11,913 nucleotides of DNA from an uncultured Eubacteriales bacterium (GTDB lineage Bacteria; Bacillota; Clostridia; Oscillospirales; Butyricicoccaceae): assembly GCA_910586105.1 (NCBI GenBank), contig CAJUGU010000122.1:1-11913 (forward strand), given 5' to 3'. The translations under genes and the position numbers were made by a program. Below are positions 6,153 to 11,913 of the stretch, one piece after another; within the stretch, counting starts at the first letter, position 1; each line of letters begins with the position of its first letter. The notes under the pieces were generated by a model. It was given only the letters and a program-made list of their open reading frames with translations. It had not been told where the DNA came from and ran no database searches.

Positions 6153-7472
6153 ATGAAGAAAGCATTAGCCCTTTTGCTGGCATTGACGATGGTCTTCTCG
6201 CTCGCGGCCTGCGGCGGCGGCGACAGCAACAGCGGTACGGACGCTGGCCCGTCCGCAGGCAGCGATACCGGATCCGGCGACTCCGGCGGCTCCAGCGGTG
6301 GATCGTCGTCTGCGGACGGCTTTCAGGATGCCCGCACATTGCAGGCGAATTATCCGGACCAGGTTGCCTGGAACGACATGAGCGAGGAAGAACTGCTCGA
6401 GCAGGCGAAGGCGGAAGGCGGCGATATCACCGTTTACGGCATTTCCTCCCGTATCGAGAAGATCTGCGACCTGTTTAATGAGAAATACGGCGCGGACGGC
6501 CTGAACGCGGTTGCGTTCGACCTGGACCAGACCGAAGCCATCGACAAGGTGCGTACCGAGGCGGAAACGGGCAACGTCAACGCCGATGTGCTGCAATGCA
6601 AGGACGTTGCGGGCGATATCTTCATCGAGTTCGTGCCGCAGGAATACGTCGAGCTGTACTTCCCGACCGACATCTGCGAGCATATCGTCGATGAAAACCT
6701 GATGACCTACGGTATGCCGTTCTATTCCTCGCTGTCCTACTGGTACTACAACACCGACAAATTCCCGGATGCGGAACCGATCACCAACTGGTGGCAGTTC
6801 GTGGAAAAGAACGAAGACGGCAGCCAGAAGTATTCGATCGTGGCGAAGGAGATCGGCACCGAGCAGGCGTATCTGGCGCTGTTCGCGTCCTTCATCGTCA
6901 ACGCTGATCAGATGGCGCAGGCGTATGAAGAGCTGTACGGAGAGCCGTTGGAATACACCTACAACGCAGACGAAGTAGCGAGCCTGGGCATCCCGGCGGA
7001 CAACGCGGGCTATGAATACATGTGGCGTTTCTCGCAGCTGCAAATGACGTTCATTTCGGACGGCGACGAGATCGTTTCGGCGGTACACAACGGCATCAAC
7101 GGCCGGCCGACCTTTGGTCTGGCGTCCGCGGGCAAGATCTCGGGGCGTGATGACGACGGTCTTTCGATCGCCTGGCTGACCGATCTGGCGCCTTACAACG
7201 GCATTCAGAACTGCAACTATCTGTATCCGATCGCGGGCTGTGACAATCCGGCGGGCGCGCGCCTGTTCATCCGGTTCATGATGGGCGACGGTTTTGAAGC
7301 GATGTGCAAGGAAGGCAACTGGTCGGTTGTCGACAATTTTGAGAACCCGAAGAACCCGTTCCCGATTTCGGAAGCGAACGCGATCGCGCCGGATCTGGAA
7401 GCGATCTACCGGGTATACCTGGAAACGCAGGACGGCTGGATCTACTGGCTGAACCAGAACTCGAACATGTAA
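6153..7472 (+). CDS. ABC importer substrate-binding lipoprotein (FbpA/AfuA-like)
   Basis: This 439-residue lipoprotein captures the substrate outside the cell and delivers it to the permease. The N-terminus is a classical type II signal, KKALALLLALTMVFS then lipobox LAAC with the lipidated Cys at 20. A low-complexity Gly/Ser/Asp linker (21-57) tethers the folded domain to the membrane. The core starts with EGGDITVYGISS (88-99) and carries SYWYYNTDKF (195-204), the hinge-region pattern (YNTD) of the extracellular binding-protein family that includes iron-, polyamine- and sugar-phosphate binders. FbpA-type proteins use a Tyr pair for Fe3+; Y198-Y199 are a pair but cannot be assigned as ligands without alignment. 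ATG 6153 is preceded by AAAGGAG (6138-6144). It is last in the operon, unlike the usual binding-protein-first order, and ends before a strong terminator. Confidence 0.93.
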   Translation: MKKALALLLALTMVFSLAACGGGDSNSGTDAGPSAGSDTGSGDSGGSSGGSSSADGFQDARTLQANYPDQVAWNDMSEEELLEQAKAEGGDITVYGISSRIEKICDLFNEKYGADGLNAVAFDLDQTEAIDKVRTEAETGNVNADVLQCKDVAGDIFIEFVPQEYVELYFPTDICEHIVDENLMTYGMPFYSSLSYWYYNTDKFPDAEPITNWWQFVEKNEDGSQKYSIVAKEIGTEQAYLALFASFIVNADQMAQAYEELYGEPLEYTYNADEVASLGIPADNAGYEYMWRFSQLQMTFISDGDEIVSAVHNGINGRPTFGLASAGKISGRDDDGLSIAWLTDLAPYNGIQNCNYLYPIAGCDNPAGARLFIRFMMGDGFEAMCKEGNWSVVDNFENPKNPFPISEANAIAPDLEAIYRVYLETQDGWIYWLNQNSNM

Positions 7473-7531
7473 GGCAAGCGTTTCTCGGCAGTAAGCCGTG
7501 AAACAAAACGGAAATACGGAAACCACTGTGC

Positions 7532-7564
7532 AAGGGTGGGAGCGGCTTGCTTCCACCCTTTTTT
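7532..7564 (+). terminator. Strong intrinsic terminator of the ABC operon
   Basis: AAGGGTGGGAGC (7532-7543) pairs with GCTTCCACCCTT (7549-7560) in 12 pairs with one G-U, closed by a five-base loop and running into six T (7559-7564). It lies 59 nt after the binding-protein stop. The ribosome site of the next gene begins only three bases after the T-run, so some read-through may supply that gene. Confidence 0.92.
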
Positions 7565-7580
7565 ACAGGAGGGGAAGGCG

Positions 7581-8168
7581 TTGGACGGAAGGGACGGCGC
7601 GCGGACAGGAAAGGCAAGGGTATCCCGGATGGAAAAGGAACAAAGCAATTTTGAGCGGAAGCTGGTGCGGATCAAGCAGAGCAGCTTTTGGGATGCATTC
7701 CGGTTCACGAAGGATGGCAGGTTCAAGAGCACGCTGCTGATCTATTCCTTCTCGCTGAGCTTTATATTCATTGCGATTTATGTCGCGAGCTATTGGTTGT
7801 TGATCGACCCGATCGAATTCGGGCTGCGGCCATATGCAGGGGCGCAGCTGCGGACGTTGGCAGAGAGCTTCATTCCGGCGATCCTGGGGTCGCTGGTCTG
7901 CTGCATATTTTATTTTACAAGTCACGACAAAAAGATGGTGCTGTTCACATACGGCTGGCTGATATTATTCGTGCTGGTTCTGGGAGCATTTGCGTTTGTG
8001 AGCTTCACGCCGGAGGAATTCTCCATCGCGTGCATGTTAGCGCTGCGCTTCCTGGTACCGCCGTTAGGGGTAGGCATATTCTTTGCGGTACTGATCTACA
8101 TCCGGAGCCGCCGGAACGACCCATTCAAACGATACGAGTCCTTACCGGACTGGCAAAAGAACCGCTGA
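7581..8168 (+). CDS. Small four-helix membrane protein of unknown function
   Basis: I do not recognise a functional family. The protein has about 195 residues: a basic, soluble N-terminus with FWDAFRFTKDGRFKSTLL just before the first helix, then four hydrophobic segments (counted from the internal ATG: about 35-59, 80-96, 103-125, 132-158) and a basic cytoplasmic-looking tail RSRRNDPFKRYESLPDWQ. No catalytic motif is visible, and helix two contains a Cys pair (CC). Start choice is uncertain: TTG 7581 has an excellent AGGAGGGG (7567-7574), whereas ATG 7629 gives 179 residues, removes an Arg/Gly-rich extension that looks poorly conserved, and has only AAGGG (7616-7620). Directly after the operon terminator with no clear promoter, it may be expressed by read-through. 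Codon use includes more A/T-ending codons than the importer genes. Confidence 0.72.
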   Translation: MDGRDGARTGKARVSRMEKEQSNFERKLVRIKQSSFWDAFRFTKDGRFKSTLLIYSFSLSFIFIAIYVASYWLLIDPIEFGLRPYAGAQLRTLAESFIPAILGSLVCCIFYFTSHDKKMVLFTYGWLILFVLVLGAFAFVSFTPEEFSIACMLALRFLVPPLGVGIFFAVLIYIRSRRNDPFKRYESLPDWQKNR

Positions 8169-8314
8169 CCAAAGGGCTCCGCCCTCTGGACTTCCGCCCC
8201 TGCGCGGGGCGCGCCAAAGGGCTCTGCCCTCTGGACTCCCGCCGGGGTCGCAGACCCCGGACCCCGAGATGCTGCGCATCTCCCCTCGCCTGCGGGCGGG
8301 ACGGGGGCTTGGGC
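8169..8314. repeat. Mosaic of GC-rich palindromic repeats
   Basis: Two direct copies of a unit beginning CCAAAGGGCT (8169-8199 and 8214-8243) each fold as CCA-x-AGGGC-loop-GCCCT-x-TGG. They are interleaved with further perfect palindromes: GCCCC/GGGGC (8196-8210), CCGGGGTC-GCA-GACCCCGG (8242-8260), GAGATGC-TGC-GCATCTC (8266-8282) and CGCC-TGCG-GGCG (8287-8298). Loops are short and mostly TGC/GCA-like although the stems differ. The last part (8270-8314) recurs at 1-45, showing it is dispersed. It starts one base after the stop codon of the membrane-protein gene. It resembles REP/MITE-like intergenic families of gut clostridia; the mode of spread is not visible. Confidence 0.85.
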
Positions 8315-8339
8315 ATTCAGCCGATTCCGGGAGCGGCGT

Positions 8340-8373
8340 CGACCTGCCCGCCAGAACGACGGCGGTCAGGTTG
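8340..8373. repeat. Imperfect 13-bp inverted repeat
   Basis: CGACCTGCCCGCC (8340-8352) pairs with GGCGGTCAGGTTG (8361-8373) with one mismatch and one G-U around an eight-base loop. It sits between the palindromic mosaic and its degenerate third unit, so it may belong to the same repeat-rich island or may be a terminator lacking a T-run. Confidence 0.5.
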
Positions 8374-8386
8374 GGCGGACGAACTG

Positions 8387-8406
8387 CCAAAGGGCTGACG
8401 CTCTGG
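8387..8406. repeat. Degenerate third copy of the CCAAAGGGCT unit
   Basis: The first ten bases match the two units at 8169 and 8214 exactly, and the end CTCTGG is also kept, but the inner loop-proximal arm has changed (GACG in place of CCGCC). It marks the right end of the repeat island. The rest, 8407-8545, shows no gene and no clear promoter. Confidence 0.5.
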
Positions 8407-8545
8407 CTGCATTGCCGCCGCTGACGAACGGAACAAAGCCAAAACCGCAATCATAGCAACCGCCCGGCTGATGGGGCTGGCGGGGGCGCTTAACGGAAAA
8501 AAACAGCCGTGCCGCGCAGCTGGCTCGCTGCTTTTGGAGGTAAGA

Positions 8546-9457
8546 ATGCTGCAAATTGATTTTATAAACGTCGGCAGTGGGGACGCTGCGCTCCTTCGCG
8601 TAAACGATTACGCTGCGCTGATCGACTGCGGAAACGTCGATTTAGGCGAATGCAGGCCGGGTTCCTGCCGGATCATGGCCGCGGACTTCCTGCGGGAGCA
8701 GGGCGTCGGCCGACTTGATCTGATTGTATTGACCCATTTCCACCGCGACCATATCGGCGGCTTGGAAGCCGTCCTGCGCGCGGTACAGGTGAAAGAGGTC
8801 TGGACGACCTGGATTCCGTCGCCCGAACTGTGGGACGGTGAAGCCGCGATCCCGGACGAATATCCTAAGAAAGCGCGCGGCTTGGGCCGGTCGCTCGGGC
8901 TGTATCTTCCGGCGCTGCGCCTTGCGCGGCAGCAGGGCGTAGCCCTGCGCGAAGTGACCGCGCCAATGACGCTGGAACTCGCCAAAGGTCTGACCGCCGA
9001 AGTGCGCTGCCTGCCGTCGGTCTACTATGAAGACCAGCGCCGGGCGCTCGAACAGGCGCTGCGCGGCGAACCGGATGCGCAAGCGCTGCAAGCGGTCGGC
9101 TCCGCCCTGAACATCGCCAGCCTGCGGCTGCTGCTGTCCTATCAGGGGCAGACCGCCCTGCTGACGGGCGACGCCTACGGCGCTTGCTGGGAGGAGGAAG
9201 CCGTCCCCTGCACCGTGTTCAAGGCACCGCATCATGGTTCGGCAAAGTCGCTCCGGCGCGCGCTGGCGCGGCGGCTTTCGCCGAAAACGGCGGTAATCTC
9301 CTGCGGCGCGTACCGCGAGGACGGGCGTCCCGACCCGGAAGTCGTCCAATGGCTGCGCGAGTTCTCGGGCGAAGTCCTGTGTACCGACGCCTGCGAGGTA
9401 CCCGGCCTGTCCGGCGAAAACCACCCGGCGGTCACGGTATGTCTCGGCGCGGATTGA
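8546..9457 (+). CDS. Cytosolic ComEC-like metallo-beta-lactamase-fold hydrolase
   Basis: The protein has 303 residues and the metallo-beta-lactamase fold typical of the hydrolase domain of ComEC and its free-standing relatives. The metal-binding core is intact: LTHFHRDHIGG (H64, H66, D68, H69), TGDA (D209) and KAPHHGSAKS (H229-H230). The opening FINVGSGDAALLRV corresponds to the family's 'vGqGda' strand-turn. There is no signal peptide, transmembrane segment or second domain, so it should act in the cytoplasm; many solo relatives are secreted or anchored. The family acts on phosphodiesters or nucleic acids, but the substrate here is unknown. ATG 8546 is chosen for GGAGG at 8536-8540 with a 5-nt spacer; the frame is open to 8471 without a ribosome site. 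It sits between the repeat island and the HAD cluster. Confidence 0.9.
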   Translation: MLQIDFINVGSGDAALLRVNDYAALIDCGNVDLGECRPGSCRIMAADFLREQGVGRLDLIVLTHFHRDHIGGLEAVLRAVQVKEVWTTWIPSPELWDGEAAIPDEYPKKARGLGRSLGLYLPALRLARQQGVALREVTAPMTLELAKGLTAEVRCLPSVYYEDQRRALEQALRGEPDAQALQAVGSALNIASLRLLLSYQGQTALLTGDAYGACWEEEAVPCTVFKAPHHGSAKSLRRALARRLSPKTAVISCGAYREDGRPDPEVVQWLREFSGEVLCTDACEVPGLSGENHPAVTVCLGAD

Positions 9458-9482
9458 CGGGTTCGACGAAACGCGCGCATTC

Positions 9483-9496
9483 TATATTTCTATGAT
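9483..9496 (+). promoter_or_regulatory. Possible promoter -10 region for the HAD cluster
   Basis: An AT-rich patch in otherwise GC-rich DNA holds TATATT (9483-9488) and TATGAT (9491-9496), either of which could be a -10 box. A -35 box at proper spacing is weak: TTCGAC at 9462 is 15 bp before the first, and TTGACG at 9454 is 23 bp before it. A promoter here would separate the three HAD genes from the hydrolase gene. Confidence 0.3.
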
Positions 9497-9524
9497 AAAA
9501 TTCATTTACAGGGAGGATATCCTT

Positions 9525-10250
9525 ATGATCAACACGATTTTTTTCGATGTCGGGAATACGCTGCGTATCGTGATCCCGGACGAAGCGTTTTCAAACGCCG
9601 CCGACGCGGAGCTGATGCGTCTGGTCGAATCGACCGAGCCCAAAGACGTCTTTTTTGACAAGCTGAAAAAGAATTGGGACCGCTACCGCAAATACGCCAA
9701 GACCGAGCTGCTCGACGCAGGCGAGATGGAGCTGTGGACGCAATGGCTGCTGCCCGATTATGACACCGAGCTGGTCGCCCGTCACGCGGGCCGTCTGACC
9801 CGGATGTGGCGCGACCACGACGGCCGCCGCGAGCCCCGTTTTGACGTAAAGGATACCCTGATCGAGCTGAAAGCGCGCGGCTACAAGCTGGGCATTATTG
9901 CAAACACGATCACCGAAACCGAGATTCCCGACTGGATGATTCATGACGGCGTGGCGGGGCTGTTCTCCGCGACCGTCCTGTCGTCCAAGGTGCGTATCCG
10001 CAAGCCCGACCCGGCGATCTATCATCTGGCCTGCCGCGCTGCGGAAGCCAGGCCGGAGGAATGCGCCTACGTTGGCGACAACCCGGTACGCGACGTGGAA
10101 GGCACCCGCTCGGCGGGCTTCGGCATGATGGTGCGCATCGACGAACCGTCTTCTGAAAAAGCGCCGGACAACGACCCCAAGTACATCCCGGACGAGATCA
10201 TTGAGAATATCGGCGACCTGCTGAAGATATTCCCGCCGCTGAACGCCTGA
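9525..10250 (+). CDS. HAD-superfamily hydrolase-like protein 1 of 3
   Basis: This 241-residue protein has the Rossmann-like HAD fold with a helical cap. Motif I is FFDVGNTLR: nucleophile D8 is present but the usual second Asp (D+2) is Gly10. Motif II reads GIIANTI, with Ala126 where HAD enzymes carry Ser/Thr. Motif III Lys is K160 in RIRKPDP, and motif IV is YVGDNPVRD (D185, D190). The cap (about 20-100) includes WTQWLLPDYD, shared with the second paralogue. With both D+2 and the motif II hydroxyl missing, phosphomonoesterase activity may be weak or altered; this is inference. ATG 9525 has GGGAGG at 9511-9516; the earlier in-frame ATG 9492 lacks a site. It leads a tandem of three related genes, 39 nt before the next. 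Substrate unknown. Confidence 0.9.
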   Translation: MINTIFFDVGNTLRIVIPDEAFSNAADAELMRLVESTEPKDVFFDKLKKNWDRYRKYAKTELLDAGEMELWTQWLLPDYDTELVARHAGRLTRMWRDHDGRREPRFDVKDTLIELKARGYKLGIIANTITETEIPDWMIHDGVAGLFSATVLSSKVRIRKPDPAIYHLACRAAEARPEECAYVGDNPVRDVEGTRSAGFGMMVRIDEPSSEKAPDNDPKYIPDEIIENIGDLLKIFPPLNA

Positions 10251-10289
10251 CGCGGCGTCCGCCACGACGAAAGAAAGGGAGGCAGCGCG

Positions 10290-11069
10290 ATGGCAAACCG
10301 TGAATTTGACGCGATTTTTTTCGACCTGGGGGACACCCTGCGCATCCTGTATAAAAACAAGACCTGGCAAAACCGCGCCAAGCGCAAAATGGCGCAGATG
10401 GTTCACAGCGATCTGGAACCGGAAGCCTTTTATCAGATGTTGGAGGAGCGCTACAAGCCCTACCGGGAATGGGCCTTCCGCGAACGCCGGGAGGCGAACG
10501 AGGAGGAGCTGTTTTGCAAGTGGCTGCTCCCGGATTATAAGGATCAGGAGGAACTGCGCCGGATGGCCTACGACCTGGGTTTCCAATACCGCCAGTGCAG
10601 CGGGCGGCGCTTCGTCGTAGACGGCGGCGTGGAGGTCGTCAGGACCTTAAAGGCGCGCGGCTACAAGCTGGGTATTATCTCCAACCTGATTACCACCTAC
10701 GAGGTGCCCGACTGGCTGCGCGACGACGGCCTTGCCGAATATTTTGATTCGGTCGTGCTTTCCGCCGTTTGCGGCATCCGCAAGCCCGATCCGGAGATCT
10801 ATTTGATGGGCGCGCGGGAGGTCGGCGTGCCGCCCGAGCGCTGCGCCTACATCGGCGACAACGTCAACCGCGACGTGACCGGCTCGAAGGCGGCGCATTT
10901 TGGGCTGAATATCATTTGCTGTTCGCCCGAAAAACGCGCCGAAAACAAGTGCGACGACACCAACCGCCCGGATGCGTTTATCGAGGACTTCATCCGTCTG
11001 ATCGATATTTTCCCGGGAAATTCGCAGGTAAATCTGGATGCAGAGGGCGTTTTGCCCCCGGATGTGTGA
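10290..11069 (+). CDS. HAD-superfamily hydrolase-like protein 2 of 3
   Basis: A 259-residue paralogue of the proteins on either side. Motif I is FFDLGDTLR (D12 nucleophile, Gly14 at D+2, Asp15 after it). Motif II GIISNLI has the expected Ser131, motif III is GIRKPDPEIY (K165), and motif IV is YIGDNVNRD (D190, D195). The helical cap spans about 25-105 with CKWLLPDYKD. The C-terminus, LIDIFPGNSQV, matches the third paralogue's LLDIFPARGQV. Ribosome site AAAGGGAGG (10274-10282) lies 7 nt before ATG 10290. The third gene starts 16 nt after its stop, so co-transcription is likely. Of the three, this one keeps the most complete set of catalytic residues and is the likeliest active phosphatase-like enzyme. 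Substrate unknown. Confidence 0.92.
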   Translation: MANREFDAIFFDLGDTLRILYKNKTWQNRAKRKMAQMVHSDLEPEAFYQMLEERYKPYREWAFRERREANEEELFCKWLLPDYKDQEELRRMAYDLGFQYRQCSGRRFVVDGGVEVVRTLKARGYKLGIISNLITTYEVPDWLRDDGLAEYFDSVVLSAVCGIRKPDPEIYLMGAREVGVPPERCAYIGDNVNRDVTGSKAAHFGLNIICCSPEKRAENKCDDTNRPDAFIEDFIRLIDIFPGNSQVNLDAEGVLPPDV

Positions 11070-11085
11070 CAAGGAGGCTGCTGAT

Positions 11086-11847
11086 ATGAATACCGATATT
11101 CAAGTGATTTTCGTCGATCTGGGCGGGACCTTCCGCGTGATCCGGGACGATCTGGAATACAAGAACGCCGCAAAGGCGCGCATCGCGGAGCTGTTGGGCG
11201 CGGAAGGCGACCCGGTTGAATATTTTGATACCGTGATCGACAAGCGCTATGACGTTTACCGCGCGTGGTGCCTGAAATTCATGTGCGAAGCGCCGGAGGA
11301 GATGCTTTGGACGCGCTGGCTTGCATATGATTTCCCGAAGGAGAAGGTCAAAGCCGCGGCGAAGGAGCTGACGGCGGCTTACCGCCGGACGAAGGGCGAA
11401 CGCGTCGTGGTCGAAGGCGGCGTGGAGACCGTCCGCGAGCTGCGGCGGCGCGGCTATACGGTCGGGATCATTTCCGATCTGGTCGGCAAATCGGAGGTCG
11501 ACGAATGGCTCGACCACGACGGCATCCGCGACCTGTTCGACACCGTCCAGCAATCGTCGATCACCTATATCCGCAAACCCAACCCGGCGATCTACTTTTA
11601 CGCCATAGAAGACCTTGGCGCGGAGGCCGAAAACTGCTGTTACGTCGGCGACAACCTCAACCGGGATATCGTCGGCGCGAAAGCGGCGGGGTTCGGCATG
11701 ACGGTAGCGGTCGAATACGCCGACATGCCGCCGCTCAAGCTGACCGAGGAAAACCGTCCGGACGCGAAGGTCGTTACCTTTGACCAGCTGCTGGATATCT
11801 TCCCGGCGCGCGGGCAGGTTGCCGAAGACCAGCTGATAAAGCCCTGA
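11086..11847 (+). CDS. HAD-superfamily hydrolase-like protein 3 of 3
   Basis: A 253-residue third paralogue. Motif I is FVDLGGTFR (D11 nucleophile, Gly13 at D+2), motif II GIISDLV (Ser130), motif III YIRKPNPAIY (K164) and motif IV YVGDNLNRD (D189, D194). The cap, about 22-105, has TRWLAYDFPK where the other two read WLLPDY, so the cap has diverged and may contact a different substrate. Start ATG 11086 follows AAGGAGG (11071-11077) by 8 nt, better supported than the in-frame ATG 11038, which would overlap the previous gene by 32 nt. No T-rich terminator is visible in the 66 nt to the window end, so the cluster may continue. Confidence 0.92.
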   Translation: MNTDIQVIFVDLGGTFRVIRDDLEYKNAAKARIAELLGAEGDPVEYFDTVIDKRYDVYRAWCLKFMCEAPEEMLWTRWLAYDFPKEKVKAAAKELTAAYRRTKGERVVVEGGVETVRELRRRGYTVGIISDLVGKSEVDEWLDHDGIRDLFDTVQQSSITYIRKPNPAIYFYAIEDLGAEAENCCYVGDNLNRDIVGAKAAGFGMTVAVEYADMPPLKLTEENRPDAKVVTFDQLLDIFPARGQVAEDQLIKP

Positions 11848-11913
11848 CGGGGCTGGAAAACGGGCCCTGATAATGACACTCGCGTTCAAACAATTTTGCC
11901 GGTCATGCCCCTT

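Noticed and set aside
8169..8406. CRISPR array
   Set aside because: The units are not evenly spaced, there are no unique spacers of uniform length, and no cas genes are near.
8125..8450. Short - strand frames inside the palindromic island
   Set aside because: Their Arg/Gly/Pro-rich products are translations of the repeat itself, a common source of spurious gene calls.
9455..9480. tRNA T-loop-like GGGTTCGACG
   Set aside because: No acceptor stem, anticodon arm or CCA-proximal pairing is found around it.
9492..9524. Earlier ATG for the first HAD gene
   Set aside because: No ribosome site precedes 9492, and GGGAGG sits properly before ATG 9525, where the protein begins like its paralogues.
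11840..11854. AGCCC/GGGCT hairpin at the end of the third HAD gene as a terminator
   Set aside because: The stem is only five pairs, overlaps the stop codon and has no T-run after it.

Overview
The window looks like chromosomal DNA from a GC-rich, Gram-positive gut-type clostridium (Oscillospiraceae/Ruminococcaceae-like). The signs are strong AGGAGG-type ribosome binding sites, a bacterial lipoprotein with a Gly/Ser/Asp linker, C/G-rich third codon positions, and a GC-rich palindromic repeat of the kind that litters intergenic DNA in that group. The taxonomic call is inference; no rRNA or other marker gene is present. All credible genes are on the + strand.

Layout: (1) 1-380, a noncoding stretch with a truncated repeat copy, several hairpins and a terminator-like stem just before pepD. 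(2) 381-1829, pepD, a cytosolic M20-type aminoacyl-histidine dipeptidase. (3) 1830-2919, about 1.1 kb without a convincing gene; it holds a perfect-consensus promoter (TTGACA-17-TATAAT) and a leader of about 550 nt rich in hairpins. (4) 2920-7564, an ABC importer operon in the order fused two-domain permease, ATPase, lipoprotein binding protein, closed by a strong intrinsic terminator. The family is the FbpABC/AfuABC (ferric iron, sugar-phosphate, phosphonate-like) group; the substrate cannot be read from sequence. (5) 7581-8168, a small four-helix membrane protein of unknown function. (6) 8169-8406, a mosaic of palindromic repeats. (7) 8546-9457, a cytosolic ComEC-like metallo-beta-lactamase-fold hydrolase. 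(8) 9525-11847, three tandem paralogous HAD-superfamily proteins, all with an unusual motif I in which the second Asp is Gly.

How the parts may work together: the importer is a self-contained transcription unit. The octamer AAACGTTT, found three times and only between genes, appears upstream of it, in its leader, and before the binding-protein gene, which suggests a LacI/CcpA-type operator. The HAD cluster could process a phosphorylated or phosphonate substrate brought in by the importer, but a terminator and two unrelated genes lie between them, so this link is only a hypothesis. The least explained parts are the structured leader of the importer operon, the triple HAD array with altered catalytic motifs, and the palindromic mosaic.
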